Shown piece by piece: positions 1 to 13,613 of a DNA stretch of 64,000 nt. The notes beneath the pieces are model-generated. The model had not been told where the DNA came from. It did not search any database and was given only the letters and a program-made list of their open reading frames with translations. Both the position numbers and the translations under genes were made by a program. Where the stretch lies: assembly GCA_947561585.1 (NCBI GenBank), contig CANNZV010001467.1:88885-152884 (forward strand), in the 5' to 3' direction. The stretch is from Caprella mutica. Lineage: Eukaryota > Arthropoda > Malacostraca > Amphipoda > Caprellidae. Position 1 is the stretch's first letter. The number at the start of each line of letters is the position of its first letter.

Positions 1-2926
1 ATCTACTCATCAATAATTGTGAATAATAAATAGTTTCGGCCCAACCAGAATTTTTTCTGTTCATTTTATTTATCATCAGACAAAGCCTGTAGGTATTGAC
101 AGAATAAATAACATTAAAGAGTTGAGAAAAGAGAGAACTAATTAAAATTCCCAAAAATGTTGTTATGCTGGGGTTACAGAGAATTGGTTAAGATTTCATC
201 CCTCTATGTTTTTTTCTTATTTTGTGGGTAATAAGAAGAATGAGTGAGTTTATATCTTAATATTCATCATACCTTTCCTAACTCGGTACATCCATCATTG
301 ACTATTCAGTAATCGAAATCCGCACCTCCAGGACAGTAAGCACCAATTTCGACACTGCGGGCTGCACTATCAAAAACATATAAAGTTATTATACGACCAT
401 GACGATCTCAATAAACAATAATCCTCTTCATATATGTCATGTACTATAGAACATTTAATTCACATGTATTGTGATTATCTTCTAAAAATTGTCGTGCATC
501 TCTCGGAGTCATAAAAACAGTAAGTGAAATTGAAATCTTTTGCACGAGATTTTCATCATAGACAGCGAAAAAAGCTCGGCATTATATTTTATCCAGCAAA
601 CTAATACACTGATGTTTTTGAATGCAAGATTACAATTTTCAAATAATGTGCGACTCGTTTTCTTCAAGAATTTGATTAGGATAATTGGCTTCGGAATATA
701 ATTAAATGCAAATATGTATTATCAATATATACTGATTTAACGAAATATTTTTAATACAAAAAATAAAAAATATGATTTTCTGTTTATTAAAATAGCAGTG
801 TGCTCCGTAGCCATGATAGTGGATAGTAAAACAATTTATTAGTTTTATAGAACTAGGACAAAAGTGAAGATTCTTGTATCCATAGATTCTTCTTGTGAAG
901 ATTCTTCTATTGCAGAGCTTAGGAATAATACAATATTCATTTCAATATACTTATTTTGACTAACTAAGTAAAATGAAATTAAACAGAACTCTGAAGTATT
1001 TTGGATACAAAAATTAATAAAACTTTCAATAACTTTTCCTTTTAAAATATGTTTCTGAATAAATGTGTGAGACACGAACAGACAGACACAGCTCCCATAG
1101 TATAGATTGAAAAACTAATTCAAGTATGAATATTGCCTTTTAGTAATGTCTTTAAAAAAATAAGAATATGAATTATCAGTCAAATATCATATAAAAAGCA
1201 CGTAATCAATGTATTTATTTTTAAATGAGAAATTTATCTTATTCCAAATAATATATCAGGTGAAGATCATGAATCTAGGATAATACCTTCTTTATTTTAC
1301 TAACCAACTTCCTTGAAATTCTCTCTTTGAGAGTGAGAAGCTCCTCTTCATTCTAAAGAATTGGTGCCTTTTACACGTCAAGTATATTCCAGGGTAGTTT
1401 ATGCTGGATTTCCAGAGTCTTGCCAGATTTGAGCGCTGTATTGAGGAAAGAAAGATAAATTAATAAAGTGGAGAATATCACTCCCCTGTGTACCTAATGA
1501 ATACTAATTAAAGTAAAAATAACTCTGAAGTAAAGGACAGAAGGTTTAATGGCAGTCCTTTCAAGGCATTGGAATCAAGAGAGCTGGATAATTGGTAAAA
1601 GATTTGCAGATTTTGCCCAAGGGAAGTACATTTGCATTCCAAAGATGACTGGACCATTTTAGTCACTGGAAATTGAGTACAGTCATTCTAAGAAAAATAT
1701 CAGGAGTCCTAAGTAGATGATTCTTAATCACCAGACAGTATAGTCTGAATATGTGGTGACAAGAAGAGCTTTGGTTATTTGCTGTGATTTGAAAATAGGT
1801 ACATTTAGTTTCTATTTCCGTTAGAGATATACATATAAAGTTTATCCAACACTTATATTTCTCTTTGATTAATTATACAAATTGAAATGAGTGTATAATA
1901 TCTCAATAAGATATTACACTATATATAGTTATAAATTTTTACTATATATTCGGTTTGAATTAGAGATATAATTCCAATTAACACTTACTGATAGTGATTG
2001 TAAATTAAGGGATCTAAACCTTTACTGTATAGTCGAAGGAAAGTGTATCCGTACCTAATGATTTTATGACAATTTACCATTTTTTTTATTTCCAAAATTA
2101 ACGATACTAATTGTAAATTTGTAATGCTTGTATATATTTTAAATTTGGTCTGTGTATTCGACGACAAATATGTAAGATTTGAAAATAGTAGAAAATTAGG
2201 AAACTGTGATGTGAGATATACAGTATGTATACACATCATGCGGAGACTCTTTTCTCTGATAGTACATAAGAGCACAGACTGAAATAGGTTCTGGAAAGCT
2301 TCAAGTACTCTCATAATATAATTAAACATTACCTGAGGAGATAAAATAACCAGTATTTCATATTGTAAAACAGAGACAAATTGAAGGCAAAATAGGGTAA
2401 ATGAACAACCTAATAATTATGCATACAGGTTCCATCATCCAATAAAAGCTTTAATTAAGTAAGTAATTAATCCTGAGTAAATGGTCTAAGCGGTAGATAG
2501 ATCCTTTACCAAATGTGCCCCGATATGACTGATAAAGACATTAAAAATATCGGGTAGATCTTTTACTCTTTTCTGCCCTTACATTGTAACAAAATATTAA
2601 CAGTTTTATTTATCTTATAACTACCTAAATATCATTAGCTAATTCTGTTCTTCCATTTTCCCAAAGTGTGGCCAGTAACAACAGGCATCTATCACCTTAA
2701 ATACACTCTATGAGACTTAATAGTTTGAAATATCCGATCAATTTGAGTCTTTCGTTGATTTATTTGGTCATTATTTGTAACAATGTTGAGTAAAAAAGCT
2801 TCATTGAAATAAATGAGGAGTTAAATACCGTCTCCTTATTAGAGAGAGAATATTTATGTCATAATGACATTAATATTTACTTCATCGATACACAACTAGA
2901 CTAGGAATCGTCACTCAATATTATGA
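1..2926. other. AT-rich intergenic or intronic DNA, nothing recognised
   Basis: No exon, transposase motif or tandem array was recognised in this stretch. The longest open frames (minus strand 845-1075 and 1985-2329) have the low-complexity, Ile/Leu/Phe-rich composition expected of chance frames in AT-rich DNA and show no domain. Confidence 0.5.
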
Positions 2927-2935
2927 CATGAAAAT

Positions 2936-3358
2936 GGTTCTAGGAAAAGTAGGCCTCAGAAAATTCGGTTTCAGTTTATAATGATTTTATTAAGAACATA
3001 AATAGAAAAAGGTGAAACTATGGATACTAAAATGTGTATTAAAAGCGGATAACATCATTCACCGCTGTAAAATTATACGAAACATTAACAACATTTATTT
3101 AAGATGAGATTTGATCGGAAAATTTGGTCTCGGAAAATTCGGTCTGAGGTATACATAAAACTTATTGTAAAGGGGGGCGTACCACCACCATAACCCCCCC
3201 CCCACCCACCTAGGTAATTGAAAATCATAAAGTGTGCAGTACAACAAACTAGCAGATACAACAAACTACCTATCGGCCATTTAAATTACGAGGGCATTCA
3301 AGTTTCCCTGACAGAAATTTCCAGACCTGATATTCCGAGACCAAAATTTCCGGCCACC
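2936..3358. mobile_element. FB-1: short foldback-like element with inverted repeat words
   Basis: The left end starts GGTTCTAGG and carries words such as TCTCGGAAAATTCGG (2955-2975 and 3116-3146). The right end (3300-3358) carries the same words inverted and degenerate, and read inward on the minus strand it starts GGTGGCCGG. These two 9-mers match the two ends of FB-A at 20082-22509. Flanking 9-mers CATGAAAAT (2927-2935) and CTTGAAAGT (3359-3367) agree at 7 of 9 positions, as expected for an old 9-bp target duplication. A C-rich run lies inside (3190-3210). There is no coding capacity, so it is a non-autonomous copy. The boundaries are inferred from the terminal 9-mers. Confidence 0.6.
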
Positions 3359-3367
3359 CTTGAAAGT

Positions 3368-5366
3368 ATACTTAGTACTTACACAGCCATCAAACTATTA
3401 TGTCTTGTCATCTTTCTTTAAATCAATTTATCTTCAAACAACAAAAATAAGACTAGCATTTTCCGTTGAGTTATTACCTTTCGATATATTGCTATTTAAA
3501 AAATTTCCCTCTCAATAAAAATTTCATCTATGAAATAATTTATCGTTTGTTGGAAGAGAAAACCAATCCTATTGTAAATCTTTTATTTTGAGAGTCAATT
3601 AGATTCCAAATGATATTATGTGCCATGACTAAGATAATATTTATATTGTTATTATTTAGTAATAGAAACTAAAGACTAAATATATCTTGATAAATTCTTT
3701 GGAAAGCTAATAAACCTAAAATATATCGATTGTACATTTAAGTAAAATTAATTAAAGGAATAATTTAATACTTATTTTCAATATTATAATAAAAAATAAA
3801 TTTCAATTATTTTAGAGAATCATATGATTAATTGAAACTTTCAGAAAATCTATAAATTACCGAGGCTCGAAAATGAACAATAATTTTTAACATCATTTGA
3901 AATATGATGATTATACTTCTATGTAGTTAAATTATATTCATTTCTGTTAATTAATTTCAATAAGATCAGTAATTAAGAAAATATTCAATTATGATTTTTT
4001 TAAGATTACAACTAAAAATATTCAGAGAACATTTTTGAAATCTTTAATGTATGAATTCAAATCCAAAATTTATGAAATCCAAAATGAAAAGTTCAATTTG
4101 TATTACAACAAAATTATAAAATGAGTCATGATACATAATTTGAAAGTAGGAGTCCCGATAAATGAATTTGAACAAATATCCATCAAATCATTAAATCATT
4201 CATGAAAATATTACCGGAACTAATATTTCAATGATATGATTTTATCAAATAGAACTTATAAAGAATAAAGAGAACATTTCGCCACCATTAGCTCATCCGA
4301 AGATTACGAATAACAAATCCGTCGCAGTCTAATTTAGCAAAACTGTCGAAGGCGAACTAATCTTCTAATTCCTCGGAAGATTCTGATGCCATTTTAACGT
4401 CTTCAAAAAATAAGAGAAGTTCTTACATTGAGATTCTTTGCCACCAAATTAGTAGAGTTAATCCTACATCAACATGCAGGGCTCAGACGAAGAGAAAGAT
4501 GCACTGATGAGAACGGGAGGAAAATATTCACTCTATTACTAGGATTTTAACTATAGAATAATGATGAAATTTTCTTTTGTTATTTACATTTACCGTAGAA
4601 CTCCCCGTTAGTGAAATCCTGTATAATGAACCATCTTGAATAGGTGAGTCCTGCGTAATTAACTAGCATCTGTAGTGAAGATATTGTCATGCACAAAATA
4701 GTCATTTTTGAGGATTTTATCATCCTAATAATAAATAAGATGTGCATATGAAATATCATCATAACGTATATTGCGTAAATAAAATAGATATTAAAAAAAT
4801 GGATATATTTCTTAGAATTATCACTATTCTGATATTACAGCAATCATTTAACAGGGGAAAATTGTAAAAGAATATCTTTCATAGTTTATATTTAAAGCCA
4901 AAGTACACGATGAGATAATCTGCTCCTTGTTAAAAGCAAATTTATTATTTAAATCTTTATTTATTTACAGTCCGTATTATATCAATTAACAAAGTAAATA
5001 TTCTTCATTTGTTCAGTTGCTCCCTTTTTAATATTTCACATTCAAATAATCACAGATTCAACAAAGCATCGCTATCAAAATACTGCAGAGTTTACGCAAG
5101 ATAATTACTTTTAATTTGATGTTTATTTTGCAGAGAGAGGGAAATAAATTATAAATCACGAGGCGAAATGATATCATTTAACTCTTTTAATAATAGATTA
5201 TTTTCTCATGTTGTATTTACTGTTGGTGTGTTTTTTAACGTTACAATTAACAAGTGTAAATAGTTCACCAGATAAAACATTCACCAAAAAGTAAGTAAGT
5301 TAATAAATTAGGTGAAGTTAGATATTTTGTTTGTTAAGTAAAATCGATGTTAATAGAAAATACATT
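3368..5366. other. AT-rich DNA, nothing recognised
   Basis: No gene, array or inverted repeat was recognised. The only open frame of note (minus 4580-4762) is short and has no domain. Confidence 0.5.
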
Positions 5367-5541
5367 GAAGCGATAGAACAGAATTGTAGTCTGTTGTAGA
5401 TGGAGATTATGATCTTCATTTTGGTTTCCACTCAATCACAGATTTGTTGAGTAATGATGCTGTTCGAATTGTATTGATGGACGATTTCGAACGGGAGTTT
5501 GAATTCAAAGAGACTCTAACGTCAATAGAAATGACAGGAAC
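5367..5541. repeat. Dispersed repeat R1, copy 1
   Basis: About 175 bp that recur in the same orientation at 13439-13613 with only scattered substitutions. Both copies start GAAGCGAT and end near AATAGAAATGACA. The minus strand is partly open in both copies, so it may be a fragment of a coding transposon, but no domain was recognised. Confidence 0.75.
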
Positions 5542-7428
5542 ATCTGTTATCTATTTATTGTAGTTCTCGGAAATAATTTTAGTTTTATAACATTGATACA
5601 TTTGTTATACAATCAAAGAAAATATTTTTTTAATGATAATTGCACAGATATATTTAATGCAATTTTTAGTGAGAAATTGTATATTTATCTGAAATATTCG
5701 GCAAAAAATATTGTTTAGTCACAGAAGCATTTTCAACTATATAGATTTATGCTCGATTTCAGTGATAGTGATTTTACAAATATTGAATATTGATAATCCA
5801 TTCTTGTGACTCAATTTACTAAAGTTCCAACTAAGTGTTAAATTCGCCCCTTTTTGTCGGTCTCTAAATTTGCCATTCTATCTTTTTGAATCCTATTCGA
5901 TAACAAAGTACTTCTCGTTTCAGATTCCACGAACAATCGGCTGTTCTTTCCGAAGAAATTTGAAGTTACTTTTATTGCAGGGATTCGGTTTTGAATTGGA
6001 CTTTTGAAGACGATTCAGGTTTAGAATATTTTCTTGCAATCTTCTGCAATGTTCGAGAAATCGATATTTTTATTCCAAATAAATTATGAGATTGGAACGT
6101 TAAGAATTTGGTCTGAAGTTTTCAAACACGATACCCAGATCGAAAAAGGTTATGCTTTGGAATTTATATTTCTATATTTTATCTAATGTTTCACTTTTTC
6201 TCTAAGGTGAAATTTAATATGAATAATATAGATATGTTGTGATTGATAAAATAGAAGAAGTGGAAAAATTAAATATCTATATTGAGGAACAAAATTTTCA
6301 GAAAACCTGCAAGATTTTATGATAAAGGAAAGTTCTAATAATACTCCGATATTACATTATATAATTTATATGTAAATTCCTACAAAACTCATTTTCAGTA
6401 TGAAACCTGAATTGTACGAGTTCATTCTTTCTATCTTCTTTTTCTCTCATTTTCTTTCTTTCTTTCTTTCAACATGTGAATTGTATACATTTTATAACTA
6501 TGTAATAATTATTATGAATACGATGTACTTACATATTTTTAACTCAATTATTTTTTATTATTTTGCCTGAAAGTATTCTTAATATCATACAGGCTTGTGT
6601 TTCTTGTATTTCATATTTTCACAATAAATATTATCATCTTCTTTTTCAAAATGGTTATAATGAATAAGGTTTATTAGAAATAGAAAATATTATTTGAGGA
6701 TACACGCTTTGATTATATCATTTAATTCAATGAGAACCTCAATTCAGTCGTTTGAAGTTAACAATTCATGTATAATAAATGGATACACTTCAGATATCTG
6801 GAAACTGTTTATTTACAGTTGAGAGAGGCTAAAATATACTGAGAAAACATTTTAATTATAACAGTGAATTATCTTTTATCTCTTTCTCACATTAATATTT
6901 TTATACAACCACTTCATTCTGAGGCAAATTCCATTTAAGTTCTAACCAAAAAATCACGTAACTGACTAATCTCTCCACCAAAAATGTCCTCAGAGATTTT
7001 CTTCAGGTGGGGGATTAAAATCTGAGTTCTCTCTTTTCAAATTGGCTGTTGAGAAAGAAGTGGGAGATAACTAATGAATAATGTGGAGTGCGAGGTTAGA
7101 AAGTCAATTTGGCAAGTAAGATTATTGTCTGAGAGTTAATGGATTTTCACAATTCATTAGCGTTAACTAATTAGAAATGAATTGGTTATTAGTTTTGATA
7201 AAACTTATTATTAGTGTATTAAATTAGAATAATTTAACAAATAACAGCGGCACTAGGACCATTCTATTATATAGTTATTATCTTTTTTCTCACTACTCTT
7301 TCTTCTAATATTGTATGTTTTTCTGCATGTACAGAATTTAGGTATGTAAATCACATCTTTTATATCTAGCATTACTAAAATATGAATACGTGAATATTCA
7401 GTTAAAAGACATTTATCTTTTAAAGTAT
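5542..7428. other. AT-rich DNA with a small TTTC microsatellite
   Basis: Nothing recognised apart from a (TTTC)n run at about 6450-6470. Confidence 0.5.
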
Positions 7429-7437
7429 ATTAAGAAT

Positions 7438-8885
7438 GGCAGTAAGACTTTTCCCCACCGAATCTTTCCCTCCAGGACTAATACCCGCTGTAATTTTTCC
7501 CGTCATGACTATTCCCCCCTGAACTTTTCCCCGTCGAATAAAATGTTCATATTTTGGGAAGCTATAATTTTGATAAAACAAAAAATTAAACAATAGAAGA
7601 AACATTTCATTAACAGATTTAAACAGCAATACAGTCTTATTTTTATCTTTGACTCCTGTATGTGTCCATATATTGGTCGTTTTGACATTAAAACTGTGCT
7701 TTTCTAAATTCACACTAGATTTAGGGATGATACAAAGTACAAACATTATTGCAATAGTTAGGGATTGCCAAATATTGCGAGGTACTCTAAGCAGCAACGA
7801 TTAATTCAGTTTATCTCAGCTCTATAGCTACACACATCGTGAATCCATTATTTTCATTGGCAGCTATTTTAAAAGTTACCGATCCATTTACGAATTGTTC
7901 AATTTTTTCTTCACCCGAGCGTTAACAAATTCAATTGTATTTTATTAATTTGACAGTAAATATTTGTTGGTACCTACTACAGAATTAATAATCCAGCTAT
8001 AGATTTTTTTACACTTAATAGTGGCCTCTTTTCATTATTGTGTATTTTTTGAAATATGCTTATTTGATATCTATGCCATAAGAACTTACAATGGTTTCAC
8101 CATTATTATGAAAATACATAAGTTAGAGTGCTTAAATACTTAAATCAAGAATTTTCAAGCAGTCAGGATTCAGAACGATTTAGAACTAATTTTCGAAGGA
8201 GTAACTAAAACAAAACAGCTTCAAGGAGTTGGTAGAAAAATGAATCTGTATCGTGATACTATTTTATTGCTGGTAAAAGGATATAACTATTGATTCGTAT
8301 AAACAATTAAACATGTAGTGAGCTTCTACTGTAACTAAATTATTTAAATATACTTTTCCTATCCAATATTTCAGTATTCGAAACTTTTTATATTCGTAGA
8401 AGTAAATTGGATCGGATCACTTGCAATAACTAATAAGGAAGCTTTACTGATATTTGATAATTTGAATAATTAGTACCTACACAGGAAATAATGTAGAATA
8501 ATTAATGAATGAGATGAGTTCTAAGGAGTTCAATTAATCTGGTAACTTTTTTGAAACGATTTTTGGTGTAAGAAATAACATTTTTGAATTAATAAAAATG
8601 ACAGATAATGATGAAAACTAGAATTATGATTGAAATAAAATAATTTGATTAATGATTCGTGCTTACAACATTCAAGCATCCGGCCATTGAGATTGTATAA
8701 ATATTCAAATACATTTAGTATACAATAAACATTTTGTGTGAGTATGTAATCATATAGTAAAAAAATGATAACACTGTTAGATTAGACTTTATATAATTGG
8801 CGGGGAAAGGTCCGGCGGAGAATAGTCCAGCTAGATGAGAAATAGTCCGGCAGGGAAAAGTCCGACGGGGAAAATTCCGTTTCCC
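7438..8885. mobile_element. FB-2: foldback-like element with perfect 9-bp target duplication
   Basis: The flanks are identical: ATTAAGAAT at 7429-7437 and at 8886-8894, both followed by G. The inner ends are inverted: GGCAGTAAGACTTTTCCCC on the left and, on the minus strand from the right, GGGAAACGGAATTTTCCCC. Each end continues as a degenerate array built on CTTTTCCC plus a G/C-rich linker (left 7447-7541, right 8799-8880 inverted). The 1.25-kb interior is AT-rich; a minus-strand frame at 7420-7797 and an adjoining open stretch at about 7810-7930 might be remnants of coding sequence, but no transposase motif was found. The target duplication makes the boundaries firm. Confidence 0.8.
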
Positions 8886-9104
8886 ATTAAGAATGAACCT
8901 AGATATATTTATTTATCTCTTCATTTTTCTAGCTGAGAAAAAGTCCAAACCAGACGGAAAATGTGAAACCTTTCAAATACTGAAATAATAGAAATGAGTT
9001 AATTTACTCAGTTTTGTGTGATAAAATGAACTCTACATAATCTTCTTGATGTGTATCTACGTAATTACTATTAATTTGCTTTTATTTATTCTTTAATAAC
9101 GAAA

Positions 9105-9240
9105 TATTGGCGGGGGAAGTGTTGGTGGGGGAAGTGAAGGTAAACTGTGAAGCTAAAATATAAATTAGAGAAGGTAAAATGTTGTATGGTGATAATATTA
9201 AATGGATGAAATGAACTTTATTTATTACATTGAATATACT
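9105..9240. repeat. Dispersed repeat R2, copy 1 (G-rich head)
   Basis: Starts with GGCGGGGGAAGTGTTGGTGGGGGAAG-type G-rich text and runs into AGCTAAAATAT and GGTGATAAT motifs. The same order (G-rich GGGGGAA..GTGAAGG, then GAGCTAAAATAT, then GTGATAATG) is seen at 63650-63830, so this is a dispersed repeat. The class is unknown. Confidence 0.55.
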
Positions 9241-11390
9241 CTCCATAATTAATCTGTTTGGCTTTTGTTGATTAGACCAAGACCAAAACCTATTTATTGA
9301 TTTATTAACTCAGTGGAAATTCCTCAGAGTCCAGCTATATAGTTAATAATGAATTCAGTTAATTTATCCATTCACCAATACAAATAAGTTTCATAGCGCC
9401 TATTACGATGAAAATAAGTTGAATCACATACATATTATACAGGGATATACTTTGCATAAAATATTAATTTCATTCAGAGCCACGCGCTTGATTACGAATT
9501 TATTAATTCTTTCCATTAGTAATAACATACTAATTTCACAATCTTCTCCTCTTTGTGATGTTTTGCTAAAATTTAATAAATGATAATTAGGATCGAAACT
9601 TCAAAGGACATTATTAGCATCTCACAGGTACCTCTCCTTTGAAGCTTATTAGTGCTCTATGTGCAAAAATATATGATGCTGATTTAAGCATTACGTCCGT
9701 AACCTATAAAGGCTATCATTTTTAAACATAGATCACTAATGGTAATCACAATTCTATTCAATTATTAAAATTCAGAATAGACTATGAAGTAAAATAAGCA
9801 GCTTGAGCATTAATAATTTATGGTGTTGAAAGTCTTTGAAGTTATTGACTTTGAAAAATGCAAATAAAAAAATGCAAATTTTACCCTGTAGCTATGAATG
9901 GATTTGCTTGATGTTCACTCAGCACCAGAGATGGAATGACAGCAGAGTTATATAGAGAGCTGCGGTGCCAGAGTGAATTACGTGGAGAATCCATTGGCGA
10001 GTTTGCTATTAAATGTAATATACTTTTATTCCATTGAATATGTGTGTATCTTCTTAATTCGAACAACTTCAGACATTAATATTTAATACATGAACTGATT
10101 CTAATTTCTCTTTTATAAATTGTTTTGATTAATGATTTTATAAATGTGAGAAGTCAATCTTATAGATATTCCTCCACAATTGCAAGATTCAGAAAAGGAT
10201 TTAAAATGTTATATAATAGATTGTAATGTTTCCTAGCGATAAATGTACTCTAAAAGACAGTTCACAATTTTCTCTTTTCAGGATAAATCAAACAGCAGCT
10301 GTCAGATCAAACCCAATTAGCTGCTCCTTGGAAACCTTTGGATGTTTGCATTGGATGACAACAGGGGTTATTCAGTGAATTTACGGGTCAATAAACTAAT
10401 GCTGTGATGTTTGGGTACATACGCATTGAGACAGTAATTATGAAACGCATGCACTGAATTAGCTCTAGAACATGCTGTAATTATTATAAGCAGGATACTA
10501 AAAAATAGTGAAAAGTATTCTCTCAATTCCACTGATTTTTAAAAATACCTTTGAAATTTAATTTTCAATTATTTCAAATAATAATTCTTCAACCACGGAG
10601 GAAAGATCTAATACTTAACTAAATATTATCTCTCTAATATTTATTAATTCTCAGCTTTCTTACCGTTATCAATAATCTTAGGACTATGATTGATTTATTA
10701 TTTAGAAATTTTCTGCAAACTGAACTAATCTCAACTCGTTTATAAAATATAACAATTTGATCTGAATTGCCTATATTATTAATTATTTTTAACCATCTAG
10801 GCTCAGCAGATTGAAAATTGAATTTTAAGTAAAAGACTTACCTAAGCCGTAGAATATTTTGATATTTCCATAAGAATGCCATATTCAGAGAAAAAACGAT
10901 TAATTAAATAAAAGATTTAAATCCTGTTATCATTATGTTTTAATAATTAAAATAGTGTACTTAAAGCTATAATAAAATTTGGGATATTCACAGAACTGCA
11001 GTCAGGACCCACTCAGTCGTTCACCATCAAAATCTCCATTTGAATCTATTTTATAATTTTCTATACTTTACTACCTCTTAGGTTTGGAAAAACGCGAGAA
11101 AGCTTTTCCTACCTAATTTTTCCAGCTTCTTTATTACCTAACTTTGGTCATTAGTTTTCGTACTTGAGAATCTTTTTTCGTTTCATTAATAAGATTTTCT
11201 GGTTTTATCTCCCTAGATATTGCAGCTATAAACACAGCAGAAAAAATGTGGCTTCTTCCGGGGAGAAACTGGATAGTTATTACTGAGTAAATAATGAAGA
11301 ATTAATATTAAAAACGAACTGAGATCTTAAATGAAGTTAAACAATTAGATATTATAAATTTTATTTATATATTTACGATATAATTTTATA
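9241..11390. other. AT-rich DNA, nothing recognised
   Basis: The part at 10270-10480 is slightly richer in G+C than its surroundings but has no convincing frame. A minus-strand frame at 9881-10066 shows no domain. Confidence 0.45.
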
Positions 11391-11601
11391 CAGGGTACCC
11401 AAAGTGTACCCAACTTTGAAATAGTATAAATATTGTAGTTAAAAATAAATACAAATTAGAGTTCAAGCAAAACAAAAGTGATATATTTTTACTTGTATCC
11501 ATTACACCACCAACATTGCATAAGATTCATTATTTATTTATAAAAACAATATTTATAATAATTTAAAATTGGGTTGCTACAGATTTTTGTGGGTCACCCT
11601 G
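11391..11601. mobile_element. Small TA-flanked MITE (Tc1/mariner-type ends)
   Basis: Starts CAGGGTACCC after TATA and ends GGGTCACCCTG before TATA, so short inverted ends CAGGGT(G)ACCC are flanked by TA on both sides. This is the layout of small non-autonomous Tc1/mariner elements. At 211 bp it is non-coding. The short inverted ends leave some doubt. Confidence 0.6.
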
Positions 11602-11989
11602 TATAATATAACATTCAATATATATAAACGGATGCATTCACAGGTAATCAATGCATACAGTTATAATTTATATCGAAAGTGACAATAATGATTTTCCTCG
11701 ACTAAGTAAATTATTATTATATATTTTGTCCCCATCTAATTTAATGGTACATAAAATGCCGATATTATTGACCATGGGATAAATTGATGTATAGCAATAC
11801 TTTTCGATCGTTACAAATGGTTGTCCTTGCCGTGGTAAGTGTACCCACTTGAAACTCGAGTTTTGTGACTTTAATTACACTAAAACTAAGAAAGCTAAAT
11901 AGACTCATTAACTATTAAAGAATTAAATGTTTTAAAGTTTTTATTTAGTTACAACACTTCTCAATTCCTTATCATTATTATGTGTGTAC

Positions 11990-12430
11990 TTTGCGCAATT
12001 TGCCGGTTATGCACAATCTCGAGAATGTGCAGCGTATTCTCGCATGAAATAGCATGTAATTTAATGGAAAACTTTTCTTTATTTTTATTTATTCTAAAAG
12101 ACGATATTTTCCACTAAAACAAAGGGAAAACAAAAGAGATTAATTTCAAAAGTTTGGTAGAATGTTTGATATCTCACTAAATTTAAAAAAACAGGTTTGT
12201 TCAGTATTCTACTAATTCTGAAACTTAATTACTAATATGTTACCAAGTTATTAGGTATAGCTTTGGACCAATTGAATGCATAAATAGTTGATTATCTACT
12301 CCGTCACTGTTGTTCCTGCTTCATACCCTATATTTGACTTGCACACTTCCGAGAATGTCGCGCATTTTCAATAATTCTAAAAACGCGCAGCACATTCTCT
12401 AGATTGGTCAAATCATCAAATAGCGCAGAA
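11990..12430. repeat. Dispersed repeat R3, copy 1 (conserved ends, variable middle)
   Basis: The outer parts carry TGCACAATCTCGAGAATG and, about 350 bp on, CTAAAAACGCGCAGCACATTC preceded by CTGCTTCATAC. The locus at 37125-37600 has the same outer parts in the same order, while the middles differ. Conserved ends around a divergent middle suggest a non-autonomous transposon family. Exact ends were not found. Confidence 0.55.
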
Positions 12431-13070
12431 CATATGCACATATTTTACCACATATTTCTTCACTCTTTCTATCCTACAAAGGTCATCATAAAATAAATGC
12501 CATGTTTTAGTAACGACTTCACATCCACATGTTTTTGATCATCCAGGGAGTTATTTTATCTGATGTAAATTACAGAATTTACTTTACTTTATTAGTAAGT
12601 CAATCTCGGAATATAAAATCCAAGTTATCCTTCTTCGCTCACAATTAACCTGACCAATTTAGCTTTCCAGTCTTTCGCAATTATCTTTTAAAATATTAGG
12701 TAATTATTATCATACCATTTAAATATTAATTGATCGATAGTTGAGTGATGATGATGCAGTATAAGAATTATGGTGAATTTTTGTAATCATCATAAATACT
12801 TTTAATGTTTACTTATTTGTGCATTCAATGTTAGAAACTTTTCAAGTTTGCTTGATATCATTTAACCCAACTAAAGATGTTGGAAAATCGGGATAGTTAT
12901 TCCATTCTGCCTGGGGCTTTTAGATTACGTACAGTCTACGGTAATAAAGATATTAATATAAATAGAACTGTTAGAAGGTTTTAATTTTACTGTATATCTT
13001 TTAAAATGCAAAAATATTTCATACTACATAATTTAAATATCAGTTCACATATTAGCCAATAAAATTTAAT

Positions 13071-13251
13071 GTTAACCAATATTGTGCATTGTGTGCTGAG
13101 TAATTATTGCAGATTGTCAGCAATGAAATTTCTCCCCCATATTTGTTCTCTGCTGTTGGTGGTGATACAAATTGCTACAAAAAAGTGGATTTAACTTTTC
13201 AAACTCTACCTTTGTGAGGTAACAGAGAATGTCAGTTGATTGCACCGTAAG
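13071..13251 (+). repeat. Dispersed repeat R4, copy 1
   Basis: Reappears reverse-complemented at 42835-43033, with a short insertion in the second copy. Shared landmarks are TGTGAGGTAACAGAGAATGTC and CTGCTGTTGGTGGTGATACA. It is unusually well conserved and G+C-richer than the flanks. It is either a short interspersed element or a fragment of a larger one. Confidence 0.75.
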
Positions 13252-13340
13252 ATAATTTATAACTTAGATGTATCTGCTTCTATAAACTGTAAAGAAAGTT
13301 CGTTGAAGAGCAGTGAAGATACATAACTATGTACTTTTCA

Positions 13341-13388
13341 CCATTCGGTTTGTGCTCCATTCGGTTTGTGCTCCATTCGGTTTGTGTG
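13341..13388. repeat. 16-bp tandem repeat, three copies
   Basis: The unit CCATTCGGTTTGTGCT is present three times with almost no variation. It lies just upstream of R1 copy 2. Confidence 0.85.
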
Positions 13389-13438
13389 TTGCATTTATAA
13401 CTGTAGAATATTCTGTTTTGATTTTACTAAGAACAAAA

Positions 13439-13613
13439 GAAGCGATGGAACAGAATTGTAGTCTGTTGTAGATAGAGATTCTGATCTTTAGTTTGGTTTC
13501 CACTCAATCACAGATTTGTTGAGTAACGATGCTGTTCGAATTGTATTGATGGATGAATTCGAACGGGAGTTCGAATTGAAAGAGACTTTAACGTCAATAG
13601 AAATGACAAGGAA
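13439..13613. repeat. Dispersed repeat R1, copy 2
   Basis: Same orientation and about the same length as the copy at 5367-5541, with roughly nine of ten positions identical by eye. Confidence 0.75.

Noticed and set aside
7420..7797. 125-codon minus-strand frame as a host protein
   Set aside because: It runs into the left arm and the target duplication of FB-2, so its C-terminal part is array sequence. At most the rest is a transposon remnant.
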